A stretch of 64,000 nucleotides of DNA from Paraburkholderia sp. BL23I1N1 (GCF_003610295.1 NZ_RAPV01000001.1:5022001-5086000), one strand, 5' to 3'. Counted from the first letter of the stretch, positions 1-9,741 are shown. The notes: generated by a model not told the origin, from the sequence alone. Program-made: numbers and translations.

Positions 1-2
1 TT

Positions 3-95
3 GCAGGGTTAGGCGTTCGTGACATCATGGGCTACTGCGTCACGGCGCTGCTGTTCTCGGGCGTTATTTTTGTGGCCGGAATGTACCTGTTCTAA
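3..95 (+). CDS. C-terminal end of a membrane protein, possibly AtoE-type short-chain fatty acid transporter (partial)
   Basis: The reading frame is open from the left edge and stops at 93-95. The last 30 residues contain RDIMGYCVTALLFSG followed by a hydrophobic stretch ending in MYLF, which is a final membrane span. The motif RDIMGY plus a terminal helix reminds me of the C-terminus of short-chain fatty acid transporters (AtoE family). That assignment is from memory of the family and only 30 residues are visible. A fatty acid/acetoacetate transporter would fit the acetoacetate decarboxylase and 3-hydroxybutyrate dehydrogenase genes 3 kb downstream, although unrelated genes lie between. Most of the gene is outside the window. 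Confidence 0.45.
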   Translation, partial: AGLGVRDIMGYCVTALLFSGVIFVAGMYLF

Positions 96-413
96 TTTCT
101 GGGTGAACGAGGCGGACGATCTCGTGCCAATCGAGCTTGCCAGCGCCTGGCTGCGGGCAGCAGACGGCGTGCTGATCACGGCAGGTGTCAACATGTGAAG
201 GGCAGGGACGTCTCGATGAATTTTTCTGAGCATCATAACCGTAAGCTTCGAAAGCGCCGGGGGCATTGGCTTTCGGGAATTTGTCGTTGTACGATTTGAG
301 TGAGTAGGCCGATAGCGTCCGAATTCCTGGCGCGCTGTGGAATTCCCCCGCCGAGCAACGATTCGTCACTGACTGCCGCTGCACATCCTGTCGTATTGGA
401 GCGCGTCCCGGAA
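96..413. other. Intergenic stretch with a possible fossil of a binding-protein gene on the minus strand
   Basis: No intact gene is supported. On the minus strand, about 229-303 reads as LKSYNDKFPKANAPGAFEAY and then GYDA, which resembles the C-terminal part of periplasmic leucine/branched-chain amino acid binding proteins. It has no family-like continuation in the same frame, so it may be a decayed remnant or chance. A GTG at 300 could extend the CHAD gene upstream, but the extra residues do not look like a domain. Confidence 0.3.
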
Positions 414-1325
414 ATGAACTCGCATAGTCTCGTGTCGGCAACAACAGAAGCGTCCACCTCGACTGCCGACGACGACAGCGGGAGAGCGGCTTCGATCTGC
501 CTGTCCATGTCGACGGCAGACGGGTTTGCATGTCTGGCGGCGTCAATTTCCGCGGATGCCGCCCGGCGTGCCCACGCATTGCATTTGAAAGCAGACCCTG
601 ACGTACTGCACAAGCTTCGCGTCGCGCTGCGCCGGTTGCGTTCGCTCTGGTGGGCGTACGAACCGCTGCTTGACAGGAAAGACTCGGCGCTGCAACGCGG
701 CGAGTTCAAATCCCTCGCCAACGCGGCAGGCAAAACGCGCGACTGGGATATTCTGCGCGACCTGCTTGCAACTGACCCGTCGATCCAACACACGTTTGCC
801 GCGCTTCTCGAGTCTGTGGACGAGCATCGTGCCGACGCTTTGTCGTTCAGTCGAAAAGCGATCGGGAATGCCGGTGTCGAGCAGATCCTTCAGCGCGCGT
901 TGACAGGCGCTCGACAGCAACTCGATTCGCGGACCACCATGCCTGCGCTTGCCTCGTTTGCCAAGGACCGCGTGGCATCAGCCGAGAGCGCGTTGAAAAA
1001 GCGGGTGAAGCGAGCGGCATCGGATAAAGACTCAGGGTACGTTGAGCTTCATGAAGTGCGCATCGCAGGGAAGAAGCTGCGATATCTACTGGAGTTCTTT
1101 TTGCCGGTTCTCGATGGCAGTCATCAAACCACGATTGAGCGCTTGAGGTCGGTGCAGGACGAACTCGGCACGCTCAATGACCTCGTCACGAGCGAAACGT
1201 TGCTTCGGGAGTATTCGTTCCAGCTCGGTGAGTCAAAGATTGTCAGAGCGGCCGTTAAGTATCTGCAAGACCAGAAGACGCAACACATGCACAACGTGCA
1301 TGAGACATTGCGCACGGCCTGGTAA
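414..1325 (+). CDS. CHAD domain protein
   Basis: A 303-residue protein with a CHAD domain, an all-helical fold rich in conserved His, Arg and Lys. Visible signatures are HKLRVALRRLRSLWWAYEP near the N-terminus, then the second repeat HEVRIAGKKLRYLLEFF and LGTLNDLVTSETLL. CHAD domains are known to bind inorganic polyphosphate and are often associated with polyphosphate granules or CYTH phosphatases. No CYTH domain is present here, so this is a CHAD-only protein. The ATG at 414 is preferred; an in-frame GTG at 300 would add 38 residues of low-complexity sequence. The next gene is phoU, which supports a phosphate or polyphosphate context. The molecular role is not known. Confidence 0.85.
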   Translation: MNSHSLVSATTEASTSTADDDSGRAASICLSMSTADGFACLAASISADAARRAHALHLKADPDVLHKLRVALRRLRSLWWAYEPLLDRKDSALQRGEFKSLANAAGKTRDWDILRDLLATDPSIQHTFAALLESVDEHRADALSFSRKAIGNAGVEQILQRALTGARQQLDSRTTMPALASFAKDRVASAESALKKRVKRAASDKDSGYVELHEVRIAGKKLRYLLEFFLPVLDGSHQTTIERLRSVQDELGTLNDLVTSETLLREYSFQLGESKIVRAAVKYLQDQKTQHMHNVHETLRTAW

Positions 1326-1683
1326 CCGTTCAGCCGCGAATCCGGCCCGCATGCAAATTGAATCGAACTATCGCTGAGGCAGAGCCGGTTGCCGTCGTTT
1401 GGTCTACAAAGATTATTTCGCGCATTTGACCAAAGATGCGCTTACTCCACAGTCCGGTGTCCGTCAGTGACCACCCGTTAAATGCACGCCCTCGGTGCGC
1501 ACTGCACAAATCCAATCGTTTCAGCTACTTGCCCCGCTTTCCCGTGAGTTGTCCACAGCTTTGCGAACAGATTATGTGGACAACTTGCGGGTCATATCTG
1601 TTGGGTAGTTGCATCAACGCCTTTCTGAAAATGCGCTACAACTGTATATACTGTTTATATCGTTTATCAGGCGGGAGATGGAC
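1326..1683. other. Intergenic region with AT-rich promoter-like segment
   Basis: About 360 bases without a supported gene. The segment at about 1634-1670 is strikingly AT-rich for this genome and contains the alternating run CTGTATATACTGTTTATAT, which may carry the promoter or an operator of the small open frame and phoU. One half resembles a LexA half-site (CTGTATAT), but the matching second half at the right distance is missing. Confidence 0.35.
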
Positions 1684-1833
1684 GTGAGCGAAATCAGCAT
1701 CAGAACGGTGATGAAAAAGTCTATTCGCTTTCCCGGGCACGCAAATGGCCATGCGAAAGCCGCCGCTGTTCATACGAATCGAGGCACCGTGTCACCGAGC
1801 GTTGTGTCGCAAGCCAGTTTGGCAGAGGAGTGA
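1684..1833 (+). CDS. Possible small upstream open frame coupled to phoU
   Basis: A 49-codon frame starting at GTG 1684, preceded by GGCGGGAG six bases upstream, and ending at a TGA only two bases before the ATG of phoU. The predicted peptide is basic in its N-terminal half and has no recognised domain or membrane segment. An ATG at 1678 is in frame but abuts the ribosome binding site. Such spacing suggests that its translation could feed ribosomes into phoU. It may equally be a chance frame in the phoU leader. No homologue is recognised. Confidence 0.25.
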   Translation: MSEISIRTVMKKSIRFPGHANGHAKAAAVHTNRGTVSPSVVSQASLAEE

Positions 1834-1835
1834 AG

Positions 1836-2531
1836 ATGTCGGATAAGCATCTTTCCAGCGGGTTTGATTTTGACCTCAACCTGCTTTTAACCCGGTTGCT
1901 CGAAATGGGCGGCTTGGTGGAGGCGCAGATTGCATGCGCGACTGAGGCATTGAACACGTTCGATTTGACACTTGTTGACCAGGTTCTCGAAGGTGAACAA
2001 CGGCTCAACGCGATGGAGATAGAAATCGACGAAGAGGTTAGCAACATCATCGTGCGTCGGCAGCCCACTGCTCGTGACCTGCGGCTCCTGATGGCCGCCT
2101 CGAAGTGCATCACCAACCTCGAGCGTGCTGGCGACGAGGCCCGAAAGATTGCGAAGCGAACACGCCGCATTGCTATGGAGGCCAGCACGCGGACCGTCAA
2201 TATTTCTGAAATCAAGGCCTCCGGCAAAATGGCCGCCGATATTCTTCGTCACGCGCTGGATGCTTTCGCGCGGATGGATACCGTTGCTGCTGCGCAGATT
2301 ATCCGGGATGACGAAGCCATCGATAACGAGTTCCGGGCTTTCGTGCGCAGGCTCATCGCCTCAATGACAGCAGATCCAGGGACGATTCAGATGGGGTTTC
2401 ACTATCTGTCTATAGCGAAGGCCATCGAGCGTATCGGCGACCACGCTACCAACATTGCCGAGCTTGTTGTCTACATTGTTAAGGGTACCGACGTTCGCCA
2501 CGCGCCCCGGGAGCAGATCGAGCGTTGCTGA
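1836..2531 (+). CDS. phoU: Phosphate uptake regulator PhoU
   Basis: A 231-residue cytoplasmic helical protein of the usual PhoU length. Two PhoU repeats each carry the metal-binding signature: NLERAGDEA at about residues 94-102 and AIERIGDHA at about 197-205. PhoU proteins bind metal clusters and restrain Pst phosphate uptake and PhoR signalling. The ATG at 1836 has GAGGAG at the right distance; a GTG at 1830 is less likely because it overlaps that site. No pst or pho genes are in the window, so this is probably an additional, unlinked copy. The CHAD protein upstream suggests a link to polyphosphate. The exact partner is unknown. Confidence 0.9.
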   Translation: MSDKHLSSGFDFDLNLLLTRLLEMGGLVEAQIACATEALNTFDLTLVDQVLEGEQRLNAMEIEIDEEVSNIIVRRQPTARDLRLLMAASKCITNLERAGDEARKIAKRTRRIAMEASTRTVNISEIKASGKMAADILRHALDAFARMDTVAAAQIIRDDEAIDNEFRAFVRRLIASMTADPGTIQMGFHYLSIAKAIERIGDHATNIAELVVYIVKGTDVRHAPREQIERC

Positions 2532-2793
2532 TCACGACGCATAGCCGGCATGTGACTCCCAATCTTCAGCGTGGGTTCCCTTCAATGCCGAAATCCGTCC
2601 TGCAACAGTGTTTTGCGAAGTTGGACCATGTGGCATCGAGACCGGCATAAACGCGGCTCAAACCCAGGCGGGATGGACGCTCGACGCCCGACACGCCAGT
2701 CGCGGAATCATCGTCCGTCTTGTTCGTTTCGCTGAAGGCTACTGCGACTTGCCTCTAGGATGGTGCCTTCGCCATCCAACGGAAGAAATTGCA

Positions 2794-3573
2794 GTGACAC
2801 TCGATGAAATCCGCAAGAATGCCTTCGCCATGCCGGTGCATAACCCGGCCTATCCGCGTCCCCCATTTCGATTCCTCAACCGCGAATACTTCATCATTTC
2901 GTACGAGACCGATATCGATGCGGTTCGCGCGATCGTGCCGGAGCCTCTGACGGTCGACAACGGTCTGGTCCACTACGAGTTCATCCGGATGCCGGATTCA
3001 TCAGGCTTTGGCGACTACACAGAGAGTGGTCAGGTTATCTCGGTCCTGGACGAAGCCGGCCGGAAAGCCAGCTATACGCACGCGATGTATCTCGACGACG
3101 AAGGTCCAATCGCCGGTGGCCGGGAGATTTGGGGGTTCCCGAAAAAGCTCGCGTCACCCCGTTTATCCGTGGACGGAAAAGATACGTTGCTCGGCACACT
3201 CGACTACGGGACGCAACGGATCGCGACTGGCACGATGGGCTACAAGTACCGCCCGCTCGATATCGAATCCGAACGCAAGAAACTCGCGGACACCCCCAAT
3301 TATCTGTTGAAGGTGATCCCCCATGTGGATGGCTCACCGCGAATTTGCGAACTCGTACGCTTCTACCTGCGCGACGTTTCCGTGCTCGGTGCGTGGGAGG
3401 GTCCCGCTGCGCTCGAGCTGCATGCACATGCGTTGGCGCCGGTCGCCGATCTGCCTGTCAAAAGGGTAGTGGCCGCCCGACACGTCATTGCAAATCTCAC
3501 CCTCGATGTGGGCGAAGTCGCTTACGACTATCTCGCCCCGGCGGAAGCCCTGAAGCTTGCCGTGAACCAATAA
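2794..3573 (+). CDS. adc: Acetoacetate decarboxylase
   Basis: A 259-residue protein that matches the acetoacetate decarboxylase family along its length (family about 245 residues). It converts acetoacetate to acetone and CO2 through a Schiff base. The signature [11 protein letters not shown] places the catalytic lysine at residue 117, followed by the lysine that lowers its pKa at 118. The family motifs [31 protein letters not shown] and [10 protein letters not shown] are all visible. The GTG at 2794 gives a normal N-terminus; the longer frame from 2608 adds 62 unlikely residues. It is the first gene of a tight operon with a 3-hydroxybutyrate dehydrogenase and a patatin, which points to ketone-body or polyhydroxybutyrate turnover. 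Confidence 0.92.
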   Translation: MTLDEIRKNAFAMPVHNPAYPRPPFRFLNREYFIISYETDIDAVRAIVPEPLTVDNGLVHYEFIRMPDSSGFGDYTESGQVISVLDEAGRKASYTHAMYLDDEGPIAGGREIWGFPKKLASPRLSVDGKDTLLGTLDYGTQRIATGTMGYKYRPLDIESERKKLADTPNYLLKVIPHVDGSPRICELVRFYLRDVSVLGAWEGPAALELHAHALAPVADLPVKRVVAARHVIANLTLDVGEVAYDYLAPAEALKLAVNQ

Positions 3574-3591
3574 CTCAGCAAGGAGCAACTC

Positions 3592-4374
3592 ATGTCGTTG
3601 CAAGGAAAAGTCGCGCTCGTGACGGGCGCAGCAAGCGGTATCGGTGAACAATGCGCACGCGAACTGGCTTCGGAGGGTGCGGCCGTCGTCATTGCGGACC
3701 TGAATCTGGCAAACGCGCAGCAGGTCGCGGACAGTATCGCCGCCGCGGGTGGTAGAGCGCTTGCCGTGTCGATGGATGTCACCAGCGAAGAAGCGGTCAA
3801 CGCAGGTATCGAAGAAGCGGTGGCCCTACTTGGCGGTATCGACGTATTGGTGTCGAACGCGGGCATTCAGATTGTCAACCCGATTGAGGACTACGCCTAT
3901 TCTGACTGGAAGAAGATGCTCGCCATTCACCTGGACGGCGCCTTTCTAACCACGAAGGCGGCCATCAAGCATATGTACGCGTCGGGAAAGGGCGGCGCCA
4001 TCATCTACATGGGCTCGGTTCATTCACACGAGGCGTCGAAGCTGAAGTCGGCTTACGTTACCGCCAAACACGGTCTGCTCGGTCTTGCTCGCGTGGTCGC
4101 GAAGGAGGGCGGTTCGCGCGGCGTGAGAGCGAATGTCGTATGTCCGGGTTTTGTTCGGACTCCATTGGTTGACAAGCAGATTCCGGAACAGGCGAAAGCA
4201 CTCGGTATGTCGGAAGCTCAGGTCGTGAAGGACGTGATGCTAAAGGAAACTGTCGACGGTGAATTCACCACCGTAGCCGACGTTGCCAGAACGGTGGCCT
4301 TCCTGGCAGGGTTTGAATCAGCCGCACTGACCGGACAGTCGATCGTGGTCAGCCACGGCTGGTTCATGCAATAA
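3592..4374 (+). CDS. bdhA: 3-hydroxybutyrate dehydrogenase (SDR family)
   Basis: A 260-residue short-chain dehydrogenase. The nucleotide-binding loop TGAASGIG lies at residues 11-18, the NAG motif near 89-91, and the catalytic Ser142, Tyr155 and Lys159 are all present. The segment [20 protein letters not shown] is typical of D-3-hydroxybutyrate dehydrogenases, which interconvert 3-hydroxybutyrate and acetoacetate with NAD. The product acetoacetate is the substrate of the decarboxylase encoded 18 bases upstream. The start has AAGGAG eight bases before it. A different SDR substrate cannot be excluded from sequence, but the neighbours support this assignment. Confidence 0.88.
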   Translation: MSLQGKVALVTGAASGIGEQCARELASEGAAVVIADLNLANAQQVADSIAAAGGRALAVSMDVTSEEAVNAGIEEAVALLGGIDVLVSNAGIQIVNPIEDYAYSDWKKMLAIHLDGAFLTTKAAIKHMYASGKGGAIIYMGSVHSHEASKLKSAYVTAKHGLLGLARVVAKEGGSRGVRANVVCPGFVRTPLVDKQIPEQAKALGMSEAQVVKDVMLKETVDGEFTTVADVARTVAFLAGFESAALTGQSIVVSHGWFMQ

Positions 4375-4384
4375 GGAGCCGACA

Positions 4385-5662
4385 ATGCGCCACAGTCAAC
4401 GCAATAAATTGAAGCAACCGAATCATCTTGAGCTACCTTCCTACGACGAAATCGGTTTGGTCCTGCAGGGCGGTGGCGCGTTGGGTTCCTATCAGGCCGG
4501 CGTCTATGAGGGACTTGCAGAATTGGGCGTTGAACCCACCTGGATTTCGGGGATCTCGATTGGCGCGCTGAATACCGCCATCATCGCGGGCAATGCGCCA
4601 GAGGATCGCGTTGAAGCATTGCGCGGGTTCTGGAACACCATCTGTCAACCAGCGGACTTGCTGGGGCACGTTGGCGCTTTGGTCCCGGTAGCGTTCGGGT
4701 TTCCGAACGTTGGGCGCAAGTGGTCGAGCATGTGGGCGGCCGCTCGTGCTTTGACTGAAGGTCAGAAGGGCTTTTTTGCACCGCGCTTTGCCCTACCCAT
4801 GGCAGGCGTGGAGAAGAAACAGCCGAACGAGGTGAGCTTTTACGATACGACGGCGTTGCGTGCGACGCTCCTCAAGTACGCCAATTTCGATCGTATCAAC
4901 GACGGGGACGTTCGCGTCTCTGTCGGCGCGGTTAATGTTCGCACGGGCAATCTGGTGTACTTCGACAACACGCAGATTCGTCTTGAGCCGGAGCACTTTA
5001 TGGCGTCCGGCGCGTTGCCGCCAGGTTTTCCAGCGGTGGAAATCGACGGAGAATTTTACTGGGACGGAGGTCTGGTCTCCAATACGCCGCTGACGGAAAT
5101 CGTCAGGGAATGCCAGCACAGGGATACGCTGGTTTTCCAGGTCGATCTGTGGAGCGCAGGGGGAACACTGCCAGGCGATTTCCTTGATGTCGCGGAGCGG
5201 GCCAAGGACATTCAATACTCAAGCCGGACCCGCGCCATCACGGCCTTCGTATCGCAGAGCCAGAAGCATGCTCGCCTGATTAAAGAACTGCTTGAACACA
5301 TTCCGGAGAATGTGCGGCACACACACCCGCTTGTCCGGCAGGCGCAGAAAGTCGCAGACGGCGGCGCGGTCAATGTCGTGCACCTCATCTACAAGAACAA
5401 GTTTTTTGAAGGTCACTACAAGGACTACGAGTTCAGCAACGACACCATGGGCGAACATTGGGCGAGCGGCCTCGAGGACATCCGCCGCTCGTTTGGTCAC
5501 CCCGACTGGTTCGAGGTTCCAAGCCATGACCTTGGCTTCGTTACGCATGACGTCCATCGCCATGAGGCTGCTCCAGTTCCAGTTTCCGATACACCTGAGT
5601 CCGCGCCGGAATCGTCGGCGTTAGTTGACGCGATAGCGAGCGCGCCGTCAGACTCTCTTTAG
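4385..5662 (+). CDS. Patatin-like phospholipase/esterase with DUF3734 C-terminal domain
   Basis: A 425-residue protein. The patatin domain shows the oxyanion-hole loop GGGALGSYQAG near residues 29-39, the nucleophile elbow GISIG with Ser58, and the catalytic Asp in DGG at residue 227. The C-terminal third matches the DUF3734 extension seen in proteobacterial patatins of this size. No signal peptide is visible, so a cytoplasmic hydrolase is expected. It starts 10 bases after the dehydrogenase and has its own AAGGAG site. Sharing an operon with acetoacetate and hydroxybutyrate enzymes suggests lipid or polyester substrate release, but this is inference. Confidence 0.88.
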   Translation: MRHSQRNKLKQPNHLELPSYDEIGLVLQGGGALGSYQAGVYEGLAELGVEPTWISGISIGALNTAIIAGNAPEDRVEALRGFWNTICQPADLLGHVGALVPVAFGFPNVGRKWSSMWAAARALTEGQKGFFAPRFALPMAGVEKKQPNEVSFYDTTALRATLLKYANFDRINDGDVRVSVGAVNVRTGNLVYFDNTQIRLEPEHFMASGALPPGFPAVEIDGEFYWDGGLVSNTPLTEIVRECQHRDTLVFQVDLWSAGGTLPGDFLDVAERAKDIQYSSRTRAITAFVSQSQKHARLIKELLEHIPENVRHTHPLVRQAQKVADGGAVNVVHLIYKNKFFEGHYKDYEFSNDTMGEHWASGLEDIRRSFGHPDWFEVPSHDLGFVTHDVHRHEAAPVPVSDTPESAPESSALVDAIASAPSDSL

Positions 5663-5850
5663 CGTCAACAGCGCGCAGGCGCACAAGCCACTATTCACCG
5701 ATCCACTTTTGTTATCACCCCCTTCAATACACGGATTGTTAGCGCATCGCACCGCTCGTATATTGGCTGAACGAAAGCAGACGCAGCACGAACAGCAGAA
5801 ATACAACAACTGAACGGCAAGCCGCCCGGGCTTGCCACAGGAGCGCAGCG

Positions 5851-6603
5851 ATGAATCGAATCGATCTGGAGGGGCGTGTCGTCGTTATCACCGGCGGCGC
5901 GCGCGGCATTGGCTACGCGGTGGCCCAACGGGCGCTGAACTCGGGTGCGTCGGTTGCCCTATGGGACATCGACGCCGAGCGCCTCGCACGCAGCGAGCGC
6001 GAACTCAGCGAACTCGGCAAGGTAACGGCCGTCACGGTCGAACTCACCCAGGAAGCTTCCGTTGTTCAGGCGGTGGCACAAACGGTTGCCGCCCATGGCG
6101 CGATCGACGTGCTGATCAACTGCGCCGGCATTACCGGCGGCAACGGCACGACATGGGAGCTGGACCCCGAGGTCTGGCGCCGCGTGATCGACGTGAATCT
6201 GGTCGGCCCGTATCTCACCTGCCGCGCGGTCGTGCCGCAGATGCTCAAGCAGGGCTATGGCCGGATCGTGAATATCGCCTCGGTAGCCGGCAAAGAGGGC
6301 AACCCGAACGCCTCTCACTACAGCGCCTCCAAAGCCGGGCTCATCGGCTTGACCAAATCCCTCGGCAAAGAACTCGCGACGAAGAACATCCTCGTCAATG
6401 CGGTCACGCCCGCAGCCGCCAAAACGGAGATCTTCGATTCGATGTCGCAGCAGCATATCGACTACATGCTCTCGAAGATCCCAATGAACCGGTTCCTGTT
6501 GCCGGAAGAAGCGGCGTCGCTGATTCTCTGGCTGTCTTCCGAAGATTGCGCGTTCAGCACCGGCTCGGTTTTCGACCTGTCCGGCGGCCGCGCCACTTAC
6601 TAA
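5851..6603 (+). CDS. SDR oxidoreductase, probable 2-keto-3-deoxy-L-rhamnonate dehydrogenase
   Basis: A 250-residue short-chain dehydrogenase with TGGARGIG at residues 14-21 and the catalytic triad Ser144, Tyr157 and Lys161. It opens the cluster that encodes rhamnonate dehydratase and rhamnose dehydrogenase. In the Sphingomonas-type oxidative L-rhamnose pathway an SDR oxidises 2-keto-3-deoxy-L-rhamnonate to the 2,4-diketo acid, and this gene is the obvious candidate. The family alone would also allow a 3-oxoacyl-ACP reductase-like activity. The start ATG follows the sequence GGAGCGCAGCG. Confidence 0.72.
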   Translation: MNRIDLEGRVVVITGGARGIGYAVAQRALNSGASVALWDIDAERLARSERELSELGKVTAVTVELTQEASVVQAVAQTVAAHGAIDVLINCAGITGGNGTTWELDPEVWRRVIDVNLVGPYLTCRAVVPQMLKQGYGRIVNIASVAGKEGNPNASHYSASKAGLIGLTKSLGKELATKNILVNAVTPAAAKTEIFDSMSQQHIDYMLSKIPMNRFLLPEEAASLILWLSSEDCAFSTGSVFDLSGGRATY

Positions 6604-6733
6604 GTCGTCACAGCGTCGCCTAAGCCGTAGCCGCAGCCATTGCAGCAGCAGTGCAAAAGGCGCGACCGTCGTGCACGGCGAAGGAGACGACATGAATCCG
6701 CGCGTTCGACGCACCAACAACGGAGCCCCTTTC

Positions 6734-7912
6734 ATGGCCATGCCTACTATCCGGCACGTGCGTGCCTTCATCGTCCGTGGTGGCGGCGCGGATTATCACG
6801 ATCAAGCTGACGGACACTGGATCGACGATCATATTTCTACGCCCATGGCGCGTTATCCGGAGTATCGCCAGAGCCGTCAGTCGTTCGGGATCAATGTACT
6901 CGGCACGCTGGTGGTAGAAATCGAGGCGAGCGACGGCACAGTTGGCTTTGCCGTGACGACCGGCGGCGAGATCGGCGCATTCATCGTCGAGAAACATCTC
7001 GCGCGTTTTCTCGAAGGTCAACTCGTTACCGACATCGAGAAGATGTGGGATCAGATGTATTTTTCGACGCTGTACTACGGTCGCAAAGGCGTCGTGCTGA
7101 ATACGATCTCGGGCGTCGATCTCGCGTTGTGGGATTTGCTCGCGAAGGTTCGCAAGGAGCCCGTGTACCAACTATTGGGTGGCCCGGTGCGCGACGAACT
7201 CGTGTTCTACGCAACGGGCGCGCGTCCGGACCTCGCGAAGGAGATGGGTTTCATCGGCGGGAAATTGCCGTTGCAGCATGGTCCCGCTGAAGGCGAAGCG
7301 GGTCTGAGGAAGAATCTGGACAAGCTCGCCGAGATGCGTAGCCGCGTAGGCGACGACTTCTGGCTCATGTACGACTGCTGGATGAGTCTCGACGTACCGT
7401 ATGCAACGCGGCTCGCGCGCGCGGCGCATGAATACGGTTTGAAATGGCTCGAAGAGTGCCTGCCGCCGGACGACTACTGGGGTTACGCCGAACTGCGCCG
7501 CAACGTGCCGCGCGGCATGATGGTGTCGACCGGTGAACACGAAGCAACGCGCTGGGGTTTTCGCATGCTGCTGGAAATGCAGTGCTGCGATCTGATTCAG
7601 CCGGATGTGGGCTGGTGCGGCGGCATGACCGAACTCATCAAGATCTCCGCGCTCGCCGATGCCCACAATGTGATGGTGGTGCCGCATGGTTCGTCGGTCT
7701 ATAGCTATCACTTCGTCGTCACGCGGCACAACTCGCCGTTCGCCGAGTTTCTGATGATGGCGCCGAAAGCGGATCAGGTGGTGCCGATGTTTACGCCGCT
7801 GCTGCTCGATGAACCGGTGCCGGTGAACGGACGGATGAAAGTGCCTGACACGCCGGGCTTCGGCGTGCGGCTCAATCCGGACTGCGCGCTGGCGCGGCCT
7901 TATCCGCGTTGA
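6734..7912 (+). CDS. rhmD: L-rhamnonate dehydratase
   Basis: An enolase-superfamily acid-sugar dehydratase that aligns almost colinearly with L-rhamnonate dehydratase of Escherichia coli. Visible family motifs are [50 protein letters not shown], the metal ligands in YDCWMS, EECLPP and STGEHEA, the [10 protein letters not shown] strand and the catalytic His in VPHGSSVYS. It removes water from L-rhamnonate to give 2-keto-3-deoxy-L-rhamnonate. The start at 6734 matches the family N-terminus and gives 392 residues. An ATG at 6692 has an excellent AAGGAGA site and would add 14 residues, so it is a real alternative. Confidence 0.92.
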   Translation: MAMPTIRHVRAFIVRGGGADYHDQADGHWIDDHISTPMARYPEYRQSRQSFGINVLGTLVVEIEASDGTVGFAVTTGGEIGAFIVEKHLARFLEGQLVTDIEKMWDQMYFSTLYYGRKGVVLNTISGVDLALWDLLAKVRKEPVYQLLGGPVRDELVFYATGARPDLAKEMGFIGGKLPLQHGPAEGEAGLRKNLDKLAEMRSRVGDDFWLMYDCWMSLDVPYATRLARAAHEYGLKWLEECLPPDDYWGYAELRRNVPRGMMVSTGEHEATRWGFRMLLEMQCCDLIQPDVGWCGGMTELIKISALADAHNVMVVPHGSSVYSYHFVVTRHNSPFAEFLMMAPKADQVVPMFTPLLLDEPVPVNGRMKVPDTPGFGVRLNPDCALARPYPR

Positions 7913-7944
7913 AGGCGCATTGATCCACCCAACAGGAGAATGAC

Positions 7945-8727
7945 GTGTTGCTCAAGGACAAGGTCGTGATCGTCACCGGCGGCTCGCGTGGCATTGGCCG
8001 CGCGATAGCGGTTGCGTGCGCAACCGAAGGCGCGGATGTGGCGATCAACTACTGGGGCGATAACGACGCATCTTATGGGCGCCGTTCGGCCGTGGCGGAG
8101 GTGGTCGACGAAATCAAAGCACTGGGGCGGCGCGTGATCGCAATCGAAGGCAACGTAGCCGCGCATGAAACCGGTCAGGAACTCGTTCGCCGGACCGTCG
8201 AAGCCTTCGGCAAAGTCGACGTGCTCGCGAGCAATGCCGGCATCTGCCCGTTTCACGCATTTCTCGACATGCCGCCGGAAGTATTGGAGTCGACGGTGGC
8301 CGTCAATCTGAACGGTGCGTTCTACGTCACGCAAGCCGCCGCGCAGCAGATGAAAGCGCAGGGCACGGGCGGCGCGATCGTGGCCACGAGCTCGATCAGC
8401 GCGCTGGTAGGCGGCGGCATGCAAACGCACTACACGCCGACCAAAGCGGGCGTGCATTCGCTGATGCAATCATGCGCGGTGGCGTTGGGGCCGTACGGGA
8501 TTCGCTGCAATTCGGTGATGCCCGGCACGATCGCGACCGACCTGAACGCGGAAGATCTCGCGGACGAAGCGAAACGGGCCTACTTCGAAAAGCGCATTCC
8601 GCTCGGCAGACTGGGTCGCCCGGAAGATGTTGCGGATTGCGTGGTATTCCTGGCTTCCGACCGCGCGCGTTATGTAACAGGCGCCTCGCTGCTGGTGGAC
8701 GGCGGACTTTTCGTCAACTTGCAGTAA
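7945..8727 (+). CDS. L-rhamnose 1-dehydrogenase (SDR family)
   Basis: A 260-residue SDR with TGGSRGIG at residues 11-18, Tyr163 and Lys167. The stretches NAGICPFHAFLDMP, MQTHYTPTKAG and the C-terminal YVTGASLLVDGGLFVNLQ are nearly those of characterised L-rhamnose 1-dehydrogenases from Azotobacter and Sphingomonas. The enzyme oxidises L-rhamnose to L-rhamnono-1,4-lactone with NAD(P). The start is a GTG behind AGGAG. It ends 15 bases before the convergent LysR gene. Together with the dehydratase and lactonase here it defines a non-phosphorylating rhamnose route. Confidence 0.92.
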   Translation: MLLKDKVVIVTGGSRGIGRAIAVACATEGADVAINYWGDNDASYGRRSAVAEVVDEIKALGRRVIAIEGNVAAHETGQELVRRTVEAFGKVDVLASNAGICPFHAFLDMPPEVLESTVAVNLNGAFYVTQAAAQQMKAQGTGGAIVATSSISALVGGGMQTHYTPTKAGVHSLMQSCAVALGPYGIRCNSVMPGTIATDLNAEDLADEAKRAYFEKRIPLGRLGRPEDVADCVVFLASDRARYVTGASLLVDGGLFVNLQ

Positions 8728-8742
8728 CGCGCGATGCCGATG

Positions 8743-9741
8743 TCAATTGACCGGTGTGGATGCGATCGCAGGCTTGGTGGCCGCAGAAGTGGAATCGTCG
8801 CGAGCGAGTTTGCGCGAGAAACCACGCAGCAAGTCGATAAAGCGCAGGGCCGGCTCGGCGAGGGCTTCTTCCTTGCGCGTGAGAATGCCGAACCCGGCGA
8901 GGCTCTTGCCGATTTCGAGCGGCAGCACGACCAGCAGCTTGCCGCGCACATGATCGCGCACCACCGACTCGGGCAGCATGGCCACGGCGTCGTAGTTCTC
9001 GAGCAATTGCAGCGTGGCGAAGATCGACGCGCACTCGGTCAGATTGACTGGCGTCGCAAGGCCCGCACGCGCAAGTTCTTCCTCGAACAGCACGCGCGCC
9101 GGACTGGTCACGGGTTGCGCCACCCACGGCCAGTCGATCAGTTCCGGCAACGTGATGCGCGAGCACTGTGCCAGTGGATGCACCGAACGCACCACCAGCA
9201 GCAAGGTTTCGCGTGCGAGCGGCTCGAAACTGAAATCGTTGTGTTGCAACGGACTGGTCAGACGCCCAAGCGCCAGATCGATTTCGCGGCGATGCAGCAA
9301 TTGCACGACCTGGTCGCTGGTTTCGCCAAGAATACGCACGTTCAGCAAGGGGCTTTCGGTTTTCAGGGCGGCAACCGCCATGGCCAGCAGATCGGGCGCG
9401 GCGCCCATGATGGCGCCGACGGTCAGTTGTCCATGCCCGCCGCGGCGTTTGACGTCGAGGTCTTCGGCAAAGCGGGTCAACTCGGCGAGCGCCCGCCGCG
9501 CATAGGCCAGTGTGACCACGCCGAGCGGCGTGGGCGTCATGCCGCGAGCGTTGCGTTCGAACAGCAGGAAACCGAACGCTTCCTCGATGTCGCCGAGCAT
9601 GCGGCTCGCGCTGGGTTGCGCGACATTGATCGCCTCGGCGGCTTGATGGAGATTGCGCGCGTCGTCGAGTGCGACGAGCAGCGCGAGGTGCTTGAACTTG
9701 AGCCGGTTGACGAGTGCGATGGCAGCTGAATGTTGGCTCAT
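8743..9741 (-). CDS. LysR-family regulator of the rhamnose locus
   Basis: A 332-residue LysR-type regulator. The N-terminal helix-turn-helix spans LHQAAEAINVAQPSASRMLGDIEE and is followed by FGFLLFERN, then a periplasmic-binding-protein-like effector domain. The start MSQHSAA at 9741 is preferred over the long upstream extension to 9921, which would overlap the divergent mutarotase gene. It lies between the two rhamnose transcription units and is divergent from the mutarotase gene, which is the usual arrangement for a LysR protein controlling its neighbour. Most known rhamnose regulators are AraC or DeoR types, so the LysR type is a noteworthy variation. Confidence 0.9.
   Translation of the reverse strand: MSQHSAAIALVNRLKFKHLALLVALDDARNLHQAAEAINVAQPSASRMLGDIEEAFGFLLFERNARGMTPTPLGVVTLAYARRALAELTRFAEDLDVKRRGGHGQLTVGAIMGAAPDLLAMAVAALKTESPLLNVRILGETSDQVVQLLHRREIDLALGRLTSPLQHNDFSFEPLARETLLLVVRSVHPLAQCSRITLPELIDWPWVAQPVTSPARVLFEEELARAGLATPVNLTECASIFATLQLLENYDAVAMLPESVVRDHVRGKLLVVLPLEIGKSLAGFGILTRKEEALAEPALRFIDLLRGFSRKLARDDSTSAATKPAIASTPVN

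Noticed and set aside
1640..1670. LexA-like box CTGTATATACTG in the phoU leader
   Set aside because: The left half fits, but the right CAG half at 16-base spacing is missing.
5832..6623. Plus-strand frame overlapping the first SDR gene
   Set aside because: Another frame of the same DNA, Arg-rich; the SDR frame has all catalytic residues.
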